DNA of 64,000 nucleotides from Strongylocentrotus purpuratus (GCF_000002235.5 NW_022145548.1:558001-622000); one strand, 5' to 3'; positions 22,704-33,639 are shown, counted from the stretch's first letter. Numbers and translations: made by a program. The notes: generated by a model not told the origin, from the sequence alone.

Positions 22704-25700
22704 GTAGATATTATGTCTATTTTTCTCTTTTAATCATAATTTTGATTTTATTTAAAGGAGAGGGGGCTTGGGTAATACCTCAGTCACATCTCCAGACCGA
22801 CTCAACACTGATCTATGTTGGCCTTTATGGATAATGTAATGCTTTTTTTTTCGGGCTGTTACCGGTCTGATGTCGGTCTCAGTGGTATGACTAGGGTAGA
22901 TCAGGCCCCCTCTTAAATTTTTAAAAATGCGATTTATTCTAATTAATCGCAAGTCCGCCAATCAATCGCAAGTTGGCAGTCTCTCATCTCGTATGTGCAT
23001 AGTTGCTATTGATGTCAATCGCAAATACGATTAATCGCAACTGTTCATAAGACAGGGCCTAAATAGAAGCCCCTACTACATAGTCAACACGTCCCTATGT
23101 CCACGAAGTGACGGATGAGCGCGCAATTAAAAGAAAGTTAGTTTCGAATAAATCGCTTTTTGAAACCATAATCTCAACCTCTTTATTGTATCAAGGGCAA
23201 ATAAAATAATTTTATATCCTGGGATAGAACATATCTCAATATTTAGTTCTGTGTTTAATTATTTCCATATTTTCTTATACAGTGCGTCCCAGAAAAAACG
23301 AAACCGAAAAGTATCGATGTTTTATCATAACTTAATCACAACCATAATTAATGAATGATACATAATTATTTGGAAAGCTTAGAGTCTCCTCTTTCAGTTG
23401 ATGCTACTCCGATGATGCATATTTCACGCATGAGGGATTAAAAGCAATTTGATGGAAGGAAACTAAAAAGACATTTGGCGGGCGGTATCTGAATTTCGAA
23501 GTAAAATTCACATTTCTAGAAAGTTGAGTTTCTGCCCTTTCATATGACACCTCAATCAGGAAAAATGAGCGAGGAATAACAAAGTTCTGTTTCTTTAAAT
23601 TAGCCCTTACATTTTCATAATTTTAACAAACGAATTCGTTTTCACTGGGTGCCTGCCGTAGCAAAAAGCAGATTTGACAAAAGACTTAACTCCGTTTCGT
23701 TGACAATCAGCCATGCAAGAAGACTTTCGTCTACGGCTGATTGTCAACGAAACGGAGTTAAGTCTTTTGTTAATTTCGTTTATTGATACGGCAGGCAGCC
23801 AGTGAAAACGAATTCGTTTAATAAAATTATGGAAATGCAAGCACTTCTTTAAACAAACAGAACTTTGTCATTCGTCGCTCATTTTTTTTCAATTATAGTT
23901 GTGATTAAGTTAAAGGTATTACACAGTTTTGGTAAATTTTGAAAATTGGCTGGATAGTGATTCTTTACAATTTTTATATATTTGGATGCCCCTATGGATG
24001 TATTATACGCACTAAAAATTTAAGCCCCTAAAACTCTACTGCTTTCGAGAAAAATTGAATATAAACATTTACCGGTGCTCCCGGTAAATGTTGATAAATT
24101 TGAAATAGCGCCTACGGCCAGACGATGGTAGCTGCGACCATAAAAATCTCAGAATATGCAGATCTGGGCCCCGTCTTACAAAGAGTTGATATCAATCGTA
24201 AGTTATTTGCGATTGATATCAATCGTAACTATGTACATAAGAGATAGGAGACTGCAAACTTGCGATTGATTGGAGGACTTACGATTGATTTGGATCGATC
24301 GTAACTCTTTGTAAGACGGGGCCCTGATATATATATTCCAAACAGTAATAGCAAATCGGTCGATTTTATTCAAATCACATTGTTTTATAGGTTGGTTGGT
24401 TGGTTCTTCGTTTAGATGGCGCTCTTCAATCTCAAAGATTATTTGCGCCAGTCAATTTCGTGTATAGCTTTGGCGTGGGCTTCGGAAATCAAGCCCACGA
24501 GCGACTTTCCTTGGTGAAATGAAATTAATAGTGATATGGTTTTATAAAAAAAAATTAAAAAAAAATTAAAAAAAAAAGGTGCAATATTAAAATTGCATAA
24601 AATGCACATAAAAGGCGAGATGGGAGTTAGTTGCAATTGTTCATGGAAAAACCGCAAATACTTCATTTTATATATTATTACAGGATCGACATAAGTTAAG
24701 GGGATCCCTGATAGCTTTAAAAGCTATCTAAAACGATTAGTATCGTATATGTAACCCAATAATTCACGAGTAAAAATTGGGTTAGACATCAATAATTGTT
24801 TCAGATTGGGGTTGTTTAATTTAATCCTTTCTTTATAGCTAAATTATAGCTAAATTAATATGTTGACCTTGAGAGGGCGCTATACAACATAAATAGTTTA
24901 TTATTTACAATTTCATCACTTTAGACTCGATTTCAACCGCGACAACGATCAATGAATATTGTAGGATTGCATAATGCTTCCAATATGTTTATTTGAACCA
25001 AATTCATTACCCCATACCAAAACTTTGTATTACCTTTAAGTTATGATAGAACATCGATAGAAGACGACTCACATTACCATTCTCGACTTCTTAATCCTTG
25101 TCTGAATTCAGTCCCCCCCCCCCCCCCTCCCCCTGCCTCCTCCTGGGCGAAGCGCGGAAGCTTTGACGTATTATTAGACAAAGACGATTCGCTGTACCCC
25201 AGTTCCTCTCTCTCTCTCTTTTTTTTGGCCGGCGTTTTTTTGGGGGGCGACCGCCCCCACCGCCCCCCTGGCTACGCGCCTGTTAGGAAGATAACGTTAC
25301 CACTATTAGACTACGGCAATGTATTATAAGAATGAAGGGCCACCACCAACCCTAGCAGAATTGTTATAACTTTCTTCTGTCCTTCAATCAGAGCGATAAT
25401 CCTTCCGTCTGTGGACCACGCTGTTGAGGTTTTTTCATAGGCGATGTTGGCTGTTTTATTGGCATTTTCGTGTTGGTTTTATTATACGCACAACCAGCCG
25501 GCCCATGTATTGTCATTTTTAATTAAATAATTAATTAACGGTCACCGTATTTTGTTTAAAGTGGAGCTGAATTGGTATGATTATTTTGGGGTCTAAAGTT
25601 ACCTTCATAGCAATTTTAGGTTCTAAAAGGGCATTAGAAATGTCATAGATAAGAATAAGAGCGTTAACCATGCACTTTGAAGGCATTTGCGGTCTGAAAA

Positions 25701-27322
25701 CAGAACTCAACTATCCCTTTAAGTGATGCACAGATAAAATAACCCGGAACTGCGAGATAGAGTACATTTTCCTCTTTCTGTAGCTGCTTTATTATTCCCC
25801 TGTTTGAACTTTTACATAGCTTGGCTACATCGTTTAGATTAGTTTTATTTTGTTTCCTATTTCATCATATATATATATATATATATATAATAATAACAAA
25901 TTCAATTTGGATAATCCTTCGTCACCCTCATTTTACAAATAATAATTAAAACGAGGGGGATTTTTCATTAGTGATCAAAATACTTTGAACAGCTGAATGA
26001 AGGATTAAACTTTCTGCCAAAGTAATGGGATTATTTAGAAAATTAGTAATAACAAATGTGGATATGTTGCCTTGCATTCCTCCGCCATTCTACACGCGAA
26101 ATTAACACTAGAGTTTTGGTGTAGCTCATAGACCAAAATGATAATTAGAGTGTCTAAATCATTTAGAGATTGTGCGAGTTTTCTCATATTGGCTAGATGT
26201 AAAAAGTGATTTTAAAAAAACACGTATTTATTTTCTTTAACCATGTACAGATCGAGTTTTACAACCAAGAATCACAATGTCACAACGGTCCAACGATCAC
26301 TTTCTGCAGAACTGTCCGGCAACCCAGGTATAAGAATGCTCAGGAGCAGGCGCGTACGCAGGGGTGGGGGTGTTTTGGGAGTTGAACCCCACCTCAATTT
26401 TTGTTATGTATGTGTTTTTTAGAACCCCCCCCCCCTTCAAAAAAAAAAAATGAATACATTTTTTGTGGGTGCTAAAGGGTGACAAAAAAAACTGAGCTTA
26501 ACCCCCCCCCCCCCCCCTACAAAACGAAATATCGGTAGGCATAATTTTCCAATTCCCCCTCCCTTATTCAGCGGCTGGCTGAGTCCTTCGAAATTTTCGG
26601 CGCGATTTTCAAATTTTAAAAGCCCCTCCTCAAAAAAATCCGGCGTACGTTACTGCTTAGAATTATGACAAGGCCACCCAAAGATAGGTCAAGCCGGGGC
26701 AAGTGGGTGAGGGGGATAGGGTGCTGCAGTCCACGAGAATTATAACAACATTTAATCATCACACTGTGGGCACCAAGATGACGTTTTTTCCTTTCTATTT
26801 TCATTAGTGGTAGAATTTAAGATGCGTGAAGTATTTATCATCAGGTCATCACTTTCTAGTCTTTAATTTCTTCCCGTAATAAACATCACGGCTCTTATAT
26901 GTTCTTTCACGTGAATCTAGATCGAATTGAAGCTAGATCTACATTATTAAGACTGATCGCGCCAACAATCTGAAAGTAAGAATGAAGGATTATAAAGAAG
27001 CAATGTACCTAGTCGTGTGTATTCTCTCAAAGTTGGGAATTCTTTCCTTCTCATTCTTTATTTCCCTCTCTCTCTCTTTCTCCCACAAACATGTATACTG
27101 CACACACGCACGCATTCTCTCTTTCTCTCCCATCACCGCTCTCTGTCTTACTCTTTTGCCCCTCTTTTTCTCTCTCTATATAAATATTTTAATTCCTCCA
27201 CCCCCCACCTCCCTCCCCCATTCCCCTTCTCTCTCTTGTTTGTCTCTCGCTCTCTCTCTCTATCTCTCTTTCTCTCTATCACACTAACGCACACACACAT
27301 ACACACACTCGTACACACATAA

Positions 27323-27361
<39 letters not shown>

Positions 27362-28328
27362 GTCTACCCTACTCTCATTTCCCCGTCCATAATGCTTTCT
27401 CAATTCTAATGTGTTCTTTTTTTCTTGTATCTTTTCCATGTCGTATACAACACGGACTTGTGGACCGCTACAGGCTTTGCGTCGACACACCCAACGTCAT
27501 GGTTGTTCCTCCCTCGGCTTCTGTGACAAAGAAACCTACAAGCTGAACAAAATAATTACAAATCCGAGCTACCTTCGGAATATCTACGTCTCCGAAAGAT
27601 ACCGAACCATCATCTGTCTCATTCCGAAAGCAACCAGCATGAACTGGGTGAGAACTCTAATGATACTAGAGGGCGCGATCAACTCGACGAATGGCTTGGC
27701 GCCGCAAGAAATAGTACATGCAGCCAAGAAGCATCTCCGCGTGCTAGGCCAGTATAAACTTGACAAGAGGCTTGGTATATTACGGAATTACTCGTCGGCG
27801 ATCTTCGTGCGCAATCCGTATTCCCGTCTTCTGTCCGCTTTCCGTGACAGACTGGAGAAGTACCCCAATCGGAATCTGTCACATCGTAAATGGTTTAACA
27901 AAAATATCTATTTGAAGTTCGGGAACCATTCTCCCGCAGAGATGCCGGATCGGTCGATGCCAAGCGAGAAATACAACGTCACTTTCAAAGAATTCGTGGA
28001 CTTTTACCTGAGTGTAAAAAAAACTCAGGACGTGCACTGGCGAGAACAATACAAAGTCTGCCCACCATGTTTCGATTACGATTATATCGGCAACGTCGAA
28101 ACGTACGCAGACGATTTTAAGCAAACCGTTCAGATATTTGATGCCACTTCGAAAGTGCCACTTGTGAAAGCGCCACATGCGACCAATAGTTCTGAGGATG
28201 GCGTCTTGCGGAGGTATTATGGAACACTGTCGGATCTTCAAATGAAGAAGCTTGAAAAGCTGTTGAGTTCGGATATGAAATTGTTCGGTTATTCGATTCC
28301 TCGAGCAATTCAAAGAAATTCATTTTAA
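22601..28328 (+). CDS. Carbohydrate sulfotransferase (HNK-1/chondroitin type), three coding exons
   Basis: Exons 22601-22703, 26251-26327 and 27474-28328 join to 1035 bases, or 344 residues and a stop. That is within the usual size of CHST8-14-like enzymes. These transfer sulfate from PAPS to sugars of glycoproteins or glycosaminoglycans in the Golgi lumen. The order is cytosolic tail, membrane anchor (residues 8-26), stem (about 27-75) and catalytic domain (about 90-335). The PAPS loops are the 5'-phosphosulfate motif PKATSMNW (111-118) and the 3'-phosphate motif FVRNPYSRLLSAFRDRL (about 171-187). Introns of 3547 and 1146 bp are full of transposons. The joining is my inference from phase and splice signals; acceptor sugar and subfamily are unknown. 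Confidence 0.6.
22903..23060. mobile_element. Diverged AGGCCC MITE in intron 1
   Basis: The ends AGGCCCCCTCTTAAA and the reverse complement of TTCATAAGACAGGGCCT are similar. The interior has repeated AATCGCAA words and TTGGCAGTCTCTCATCTC. It is a diverged relative of the cleaner element at 24176-24324, in the opposite orientation. Confidence 0.6.
23914..25035. mobile_element. TTAA-flanked MITE, copy 2 (1122 bp with nested insert)
   Basis: The ends AGGTATTACACAGTTTTGG and CCAAAACTTTGTATTACCT are flanked by TTAA at 23910-23913 and 25036-25039. It is the reverse-orientation relative of 14702-15202, sharing the CCGGTGCTCCCGGTAAA block and the DNA reading CGATCAATGAATATTGTAGG. It is longer because of a 149 bp MITE and about 400 bp of extra sequence. 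It sits inside the 23280-25059 element. Confidence 0.8.
24176..24324. mobile_element. GGGCCCCGTCTTAC MITE (149 bp)
   Basis: The perfect terminal inverted repeats GGGCCCCGTCTTACAAAGAG and its complement end at 24324. The interior is built of ATCAATCGTAA/TTGCGATTGAT words. Alignment with the copy at 14702-15202 shows that this block is extra, so it inserted after the TTAA element. Target duplication is not resolved. Confidence 0.8.
25060..25282 (+). mobile_element. Minisatellite unit and hAT-like right end
   Basis: One to two decayed units of the hairpin minisatellite (ATTCTCGACTTCTTAATCC, GGGCGAAGCGCGGAAGCTTT) are followed by C- and G-rich sequence and the terminus GGCTACGCGCCTG at 25270-25282. 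CAGGCGCGTAGCC read from that end resembles a hAT-type TIR. It truncates the right end of the 23280-25059 foldback. Confidence 0.55.
25283..26250. other. Intron 1, remaining part
   Basis: No element is defined here. An AT microsatellite lies at 25868-25889. The last 25 bases, TTTATTTTCTTTAACCATGT then ACAG, form a good acceptor for exon 2. Confidence 0.45.
26251..26327 (+). CDS. Sulfotransferase exon 2: stem region
   Basis: A 77-base exon lies between acceptor TGTACAG (26244-26250) and donor CAG|GTATAA (26325-26333). The preceding exon leaves one base and this length takes the phase back to zero, exactly what exon 3 needs. It encodes a split Asp codon and 25 residues of a Ser/Gln/Asn-rich stem with one Cys (...HFLQNCPATQ). 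No stop occurs in the frame used. I found it by looking for a phase-compatible exon, so chance is possible, but acceptor, donor and length all fit. Confidence 0.5.
26347..26655 (+). mobile_element. hAT-like CAGGCGCGTACGCAGG element in intron 2
   Basis: The left end CAGGCGCGTACGCAGGGGTG starts at 26347, only 20 bases after the exon 2 donor. The right end CCGGCGTACGTTACTG is its diverged complement. The interior has C runs, GTGCTAAAGGGTGACAAAA and ACGAAATATCGG, shared with the element at 59551-61423. The 8 bp flanks CTCAGGAG and CTTAGAAT are only partly alike. Confidence 0.65.
27040..27362 (+). repeat. CT-rich microsatellite tract in intron 2
   Basis: CT runs with CA/CACACA islands fill the sequence up to about 110 bases before exon 3. 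The open frames here are Ser/Leu/Arg composition artefacts. Confidence 0.85.
27474..28328 (+). CDS. Sulfotransferase exon 3: catalytic domain
   Basis: Acceptor CTACAG ends at 27473 and is the first AG after the T-rich tract. The exon encodes 284 residues and ends with TAA at 28326-28328. Conserved family points are ICLIPKATSMNWVRTLMIL (5'-PAPS loop; the lysine is kept but the usual VGCT-like residues are ATSM), AIFVRNPYSRLLSAFRDRL (3'-phosphate loop), DVHWREQYKVCPPCFDYDYI (His-Trp and paired Cys), and the end YYGTLSDLQMKKLEKL...LFGYS. Several N-x-S/T sites (NST, NYS, NLS, NHS, NVT, NSS) suit a luminal protein. GC-richer and codon-like compared with its flanks. The open frame runs 5' to 27411 but that part is intron-like. 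Confidence 0.92.
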   Translation, partial: ALRRHTQRHGCSSLGFCDKETYKLNKIITNPSYLRNIYVSERYRTIICLIPKATSMNWVRTLMILEGAINSTNGLAPQEIVHAAKKHLRVLGQYKLDKRLGILRNYSSAIFVRNPYSRLLSAFRDRLEKYPNRNLSHRKWFNKNIYLKFGNHSPAEMPDRSMPSEKYNVTFKEFVDFYLSVKKTQDVHWREQYKVCPPCFDYDYIGNVETYADDFKQTVQIFDATSKVPLVKAPHATNSSEDGVLRRYYGTLSDLQMKKLEKLLSSDMKLFGYSIPRAIQRNSF

Positions 28329-29650
28329 GCCTCGTTCACATGCACAAAACGCGGCAAAACCGCGGCAGAATTTTAACCACGTTAATGATGACGTAGAGTA
28401 ATGCACTTCACGTTGCTGTATCTTATGACACAGCTAGAGCTCGGTCAATACGCGCAGGATCTTCGTGGCACACAGTTTAATTAATTTAAATTTAAATTTA
28501 ATCGTATTTCGTTTCCAGTGGTTCACCGCGGCATATCTGAACAAGCCTTCAATGTCAGTGTTGATACCTTCCAATTAAAGTATCATTACACATGTTAAGC
28601 ATGATGTATTACTCCATATCCTTAAAAAAATATTTTAAACAAATCATAGATATATAATAATGGTATAAGGGACATTATAGATGCTATGTTATTGGACCTA
28701 ATTATGTTCATGACCAATGATTAGATAAGAAAGTCTAGATCAAACGGAAATATATATGTTTGCCAAAAAAAAAAAAAAAAAAATCGAAATTGTATTGTCG
28801 AAAAATACATGTCAATATAACGAGTACAAAAAAAAAGCAATTGTATTTCCCCTTTTCTTCATTATTATGGCTATCGCTGTTACACATGTTTTTCCTTTCA
28901 AAAAGTATATACAACATTATGCTATTAAAGCTCCGGAGTCTTATCTCAAAGGAGAATGACAGCCCACGAGACCGCCACAGCCGGTCTCGTTTTAAGGAAG
29001 GTTAAGGTTTGGGATCAGGTATAGTAATGGGTCTACGATTGAAGCTAGAAATTCGAGCTCACTTTGATCCATCAGATCTCCGCGTCGGATTTGGTCGTTA
29101 GGTTCACTTTCGTTAAAACATACCCCTATATTCACGAAAGGTCTGGTAAATTGAGAGCAAATAATCAAAACGATTCTAAAGATGATTCTTTTATTAGATG
29201 TCACTCTAAATGTACATTTGTGAAAACATGCCGATACACCCAGAAAATGACGAAGTACCGATCGCTCGCCTTTTTTAACGAAATCCTATGATCATTTATC
29301 GCGTCTCGCGGTGAACGAAATATTGTGACGAGAATAAACGAAGACAGCAGTATGGTCAGCTTTCAAACGTGTGCGCTATCAGCCATCAAATCGGAAATAT
29401 CGTCAATCAAATTTACTGCTATGTTTAAACATATCAATGATAAAAATATGTCGTCAATTTGTCACGAATTATCATCTAATTAAATGACCAAGATGAAAAG
29501 GTTCGCAGTTTGTGATTCAAGAGTAACCCACTGTCGCTCAGAAGATGTGTCAAATATTCTGATACGATAGTGGTACTACTCCACATCCCCGAGATTTAAA
29601 TGAACTGAGAAGAGAAATAAATATAACTTGCATTGTGATCTTTAATATTC
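28329..29650. other. 3' flank of the sulfotransferase gene
   Basis: AT-rich, with an A run at 28765-28783. Short open frames on both strands show no recognisable domain. Confidence 0.4.
28573..28578 (+). promoter_or_regulatory. Possible polyadenylation signal ATTAAA
   Basis: ATTAAA lies 245 bases after the sulfotransferase stop codon. No AATAAA was noticed nearer. Position only; the real 3' end is unknown. Confidence 0.25.
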
Positions 29651-29654
29651 ATTT

Positions 29655-30110
29655 GAGTTTAATTGAATTGAATTGAATTTATTATTCTTCTGCAAGATTA
29701 AATTAACAATTCAGCAATATAACATATTTACTACACACATTTATCTACTGCTTTGTCCTTTTTATTTATGTGGTAATGTAGAAATTTCTTTATTTGATTG
29801 TTAACCAAAGTATTTAGAGATACCATACGTGTGAAAGTTTTAAACATGTAGTCAGGGACCGCATCACTAAAAAGGTCTTGTTGGGACTAGGATACATTCA
29901 CTGAGTTCATGTAGTTTTCTCCAATTTTAATACTTGTTTACTTTTTATATCATGAATCAGACGCCGAATATGTTTTAATTGTATGTTGGAAAATACTTTT
30001 TATTTTCAGGTAAATTCTATGTACATTATAGTTAGTAAGACGAGAAGTGGATGAATATGTAAGACCTTGGTCAAGAGAGAGGGTGGATAATGAGAGATGA
30101 TAATGCTGAA
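29655..30110 (-). pseudogene. LINE 3' end relic (CR1/Jockey/L2-like)
   Basis: Read on the - strand, it ends in AATAATAAATTCAATTCAAT, like a LINE 3' tail. Upstream, broken translation has a Thr/Ser-Arg-Leu...NVH then K...F stretch and GENYMNSVNVS, reminiscent of the GxxxWNSLP region of LINE C-termini. Frames are broken; assignment is tentative. Confidence 0.4.
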
Positions 30111-30211
30111 GGTGTCAGTAAGAGGAAGGTCAGGAGGTTCCGAGTTTAGGAGAGAATTGTAGTGAATCTACTGTAATTTCGAGGAATGTACAATTAAAAT
30201 CACATGTGATT

Positions 30212-30590
30212 AAAGATAAACTTTAGTACTGGTATTAATGCGATTGCATTGTGAAAGAAAAGGTGTGGAAAGGATCAGAAACAGTTGATCGTGTAGCATG
30301 TAAGTATTGGTGTGCACTGCAAGGTTCTGGAGTCATCAAAATCAAAATAAATTTGACCGAGTCTTGGTAAAGTAACAAGCACTGTACACAGAAAGCTGTA
30401 TGTGGGACAACACACATGGTGTCGGGGCTAGTACTACCTTAATTTCCTTGTCTTTCTATGCTCATTACTCAGCCAGTAAACATTTTCTTTCAAAATTGTT
30501 TGGCGCATGTCATTTATTTGTAATCTTGAACATTCAGTGTAAGTTTCGTTTGATTCTGTGAGATTTTTTTTTTTTTTTTTTTTTTTAAAC
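30212..30590 (+). repeat. Dispersed direct repeat, copy 1
   Basis: About 375 bp nearly collinear with 40791-41165, including GCGATTGCATTGTGAAAGAA, TGCAAGGTTCTGGAGTCATC and TTTGTAATCTTGAACATTCA. It ends in a T run (30566-30586). The T run and single orientation fit a retroposed sequence, but no head motif is recognised. Confidence 0.75.
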
Positions 30591-30696
30591 CAAAACTGGA
30601 GTTTATCTTTAAGTATTAACTTTGAAATTGGGAAGTTCCTATAGCCATGAGTGTATTATATAAATGTATGAAGATTGAAAGTTTTCTACACTTTGT

Positions 30697-30838
30697 GGCC
30701 CGAATTCACAAAGGAGGTTTGTCGACAAACCTCCTTTTGTTTTTTACAAACCAGGTTTGTAAAAAAACGCGTCAAAACGCGTCATATGACGTACATAAAC
30801 CTCGGTTTGTCGACAAACCTCCTTGGTGAATTCGGGCC
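30697..30838. mobile_element. GGCCCGAATTCAC palindromic MITE (142 bp)
   Basis: GGCCCGAATTCACAAAGGAG at the left pairs with CTCCTTGGTGAATTCGGGCC at the right. Inside, GGTTTGTCGACAAACC palindromes lie next to both ends. No transposase; target duplication not clear. Confidence 0.8.
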
Positions 30839-30949
30839 TGAGTGGCTAACGGTGATAATGTATAGTTCGACTATCGCACACTTGCTGCACACAGACAATG
30901 GGTTTTGCTCCGTGAGTGTGAGTTTGCTCACGCATGTATAAAAAGTTTT

Positions 30950-32199
30950 ACTCTTTAAATAGACAATTGAGTTATGTTTAATGAGATGTATATAGCAGTA
31001 GAATAATTAAAGGAATTATGTAACAATATGAGAGGTATTTGTCATAATATTAAGTGATTATAGTACATGTAATTGAGTGTGAGATGTTATAAAGTGATTT
31101 AGTAATAGCCTACAGGGTGCACAGTGAAGCACATTATTGAATGTTGCTCGGCATGGTTTTGTTTCGTTGTTTATTTAGTGGATGGTGACTAGTCTAGGTG
31201 TCAGACCTTACTTGGTCAGAACCAGTTCATGAGTATACATCAAATTATATGGTTTTGATATTTACAACTATGTAATACAATAATATCATCAATAGAGATA
31301 TGTTTTGGGTTGGGTTATATAGTAGAGGATGGATTAGTGCAGGTAGCATTGGCCAAATGACCATACTAAATGATTGATATGTATGTCTTAAATCTCTAGG
31401 GGGTCTGCAGTATTAGAGACCTGTGTTCACTAGCAATTGGCAGCACCTTAATTATTGAGTAGTTGAGCTGGATCACAGCCGAGGATACTCCAGGTATGAG
31501 TTAGTCTTTTATGTGAATATGTTGTTAAAAGACAAAGGTTATATTGGTAGTTTTGTTTTATGTAAGCAAAAGCTTAAGTAGCTAATTATCATCTGTATAT
31601 GAATGTCAATAGACCCATGTAGTATTTAATTATTTTGTATGGTTACTCACGATACTAGGAGTATGAGTCATCGCTAGTAGTCACATTATTATTCTTTCCA
31701 TTGTGGATTCATTAATTACCCTTGTTGAAGATGCAAATTGTCGTTCTGTGATTAAATTATAGGGGAAGATGTATTCTATAGTAGTCGTAGTTATAAGAGA
31801 AGTATATCCGGAATATCGATTATGTCACTTACTAACTATACACTGTATGATGGTTCTTCATAATAATCACATTATCAGTTATTCAAGTTCAGGATACATT
31901 GTAATAATTGAGTATTTTATCTGAAACGACTTTAAAGACTTGTGTTTCTGTGGAAACACACAATACATTTTAGTTGTTGTTCATTGTAGTTACAGTTATA
32001 TTGCCGAAATTAGTACCTGCAAACAATAAGGATAATTGTATTTTGTTTCAAAGAGTTCACATAGTTCCAGAAGAGTGACTGTATAGAATGGCAAGGTGTG
32101 AGACTATGTCTAACAGTGGTTGTTGTTCAGTTTAAACCTTAGTTGGGTGAGTCAGTCAGAATGGCCAAGTTATGTTGATTGTTTGTTTTAAGGAATAAA
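30950..32199. other. Unannotated AT-rich stretch
   Basis: No open frame, RNA gene or repeat was recognised in about 1.2 kb. Confidence 0.45.
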
Positions 32200-32393
32200 C
32201 AGTTGGATTCATTTAATTGGATTGATGTTAACGAATAGTGATAGAAGAGTCATATGTTCATGTGTTTCTATAATAAGATAACAGACTTTTAAAGGATTAA
32301 AACAGTTGGATTCATTTAATTGGATTGATGTTAACAAATAGTGATACAAGAGTCATATGTTCATATGTGTTTCTATAATAAGATAACAGATGA
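32200..32393 (+). repeat. Two-copy tandem repeat of about 97 bp
   Basis: AACAGTTGGATTCATTTAAT, TGGATTGATGTTAAC, AAGAGTCATATGTTCAT and TTTCTATAATAAGATAACAG occur twice, at 32200-32291 and 32301-32393, with few differences. It looks like a recent duplication. Confidence 0.85.
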
Positions 32394-32805
32394 TGATGTA
32401 CATGTATATTATAATCAGTGATCTAATATTGATGCATCGCCTTGAAGTGCTTGAAGATGACCGTGGCCTCTGCCGAGTTAACAAAATAAAAAAACAACCC
32501 ATGCAACTGCATTGTATTCAATGTTAAATAAGAGATAAGTGAAGTGATTAAAAGTGAGCATGGCTGAATTAATTTTGATTGAAAATAACAAAACATATTT
32601 AGTGAAATATTTCGTGCTGAGAAGTGCTTGGTGGAACAAAAAGAGACTAATACCGTGATATTAATTGTGTGTTGGTTTAAGTTACGGGTGTTAATAATAA
32701 ATGTATGCAGGGTCCATTCCTGTTGACAAACTAAGACAGAACAATTCAGGACATAACAAATTAGATAATTTAAATTTCTATGTAAGGTCTAGTAAACTCG
32801 AAACT

Positions 32806-33428
32806 GAAAGAACAGATTATTAAACAAGTCTCCTCATTTAACTACTTCGGCAGCATGATCACCGAGGATGCCAGATGTGAGACAGAGATCAAGAGAAGGA
32901 TAGCTCTCGCTAAATTTACATTTTCAAAGCTAGGCAAAATTCTGACAAATCGAACAATGAGTATGAGGACCAGAATAAGATTATTGAATTGTTACATCTA
33001 CCCAGTACTTATGTATGGTAGTGAAACATGGACTTCAGCCTCTGATACTAATAAAAGCGTTTGGAAAGTTGCAAAATTTGGTTTTTAAGAAGAATGATGA
33101 AAATCCCCTGGACTGACAAAGTTAGTAATGAGGAAGTTCTTGCACGAGCTGGAGTGCAAAAGAAACTGATACGTGAGATGTTGATTAGGCAGTTGAAGTT
33201 CATGGGTCACATTACACGTAAAGAAGGCCTAGAGAATCTTGCTTTGACAGGGAAAATTGTGGAAAGAAGGAGCAGGGGAAAAAGGAGGATACTTTGGATG
33301 GACAGTCTGCAGAAATTGTTGGAAGAGAGAGGAGTGAAAAAGAACTGGGAGTGGTACTAATACAGAAGGCTAGGAACAGAGGGTTGTGGAACAGCATGAT
33401 CGCCAAAGTCAATCGATATGGCACTTAG
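32806..33428 (+). pseudogene. RTE-type LINE fragment, 3' part of the RT ORF
   Basis: Translation gives VSSFNYFGSMITEDARCETE, IKRRIALAKFTFSKLGKIL, LNCYIYPVLMYGSETWT, FLRRMMKIPWTDKV, RQLKFMGHITRKEGLENLAL and RGKRRILWMDSLQKLLEERG. This is the characteristic C-terminal half of RTE-like reverse transcriptases. It needs frameshifts near 33070 and 33355, and then ends ...MIAKVNRYGT with TAG at 33426-33428. The 5' part, including the catalytic palm, is missing, as usual for 5'-truncated LINE copies. A short GA repeat follows. Confidence 0.85.
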
Positions 33429-33639
33429 AGAGAGAGAGAGAGTAAACTATAAACTGAGTTAACAAAAATTCATGTGTGATGTGATGTATTAAGCCTACGG
33501 CAATATAGGCCCGTCTGCGCATATTTTGTTTACACAACTGTTAAGCCATTTTCGCGAAAAAATTCCAAGAAGTTCTCTGGTGAAAGAGTCTAGGTCGTCA
33601 GCGCACTATTATGTGGAAGCACGTACACCCATGGAAGGG

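Larger units (their letters stand above)
23280..25059. mobile_element. Foldback element with CAGTGCGTCCCAG end (mariner-like by its TA)
   Basis: The left end CAGTGCGTCCCAGAAAAAAC begins at 23280 after TA (23278-23279). The interior folds on itself: the 23565-23725 arm pairs with 23735-23890, including ACGAATTCGTTTTCACTGG and AACTCCGTTTCGTTGACAAT. The extreme right end pairs with TATCGATGTT...ATCATAAC near 23312-23331, but only after the inserted TTAA element is removed (right part 25040-25059). The right terminus is lost into minisatellite sequence. A second left end lies at 42397. Mariner assignment rests only on the TA and terminal bases. Confidence 0.65.

Noticed and set aside
22601..22834. 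Stand-alone 77-residue membrane protein
   Set aside because: The frame past 22703 is AT-rich and unremarkable, and a donor at 22704 with matching phase makes it exon 1 of the sulfotransferase more likely.
27411..27473. Start of the sulfotransferase at 27411
   Set aside because: That codon is GTG and the first 21 codons lie in a T-rich, intron-like stretch; a splice acceptor at 27473 fits better.
27879..28323. Genes on the - strand opposite the catalytic exon
   Set aside because: Shadow frames of the coding exon.
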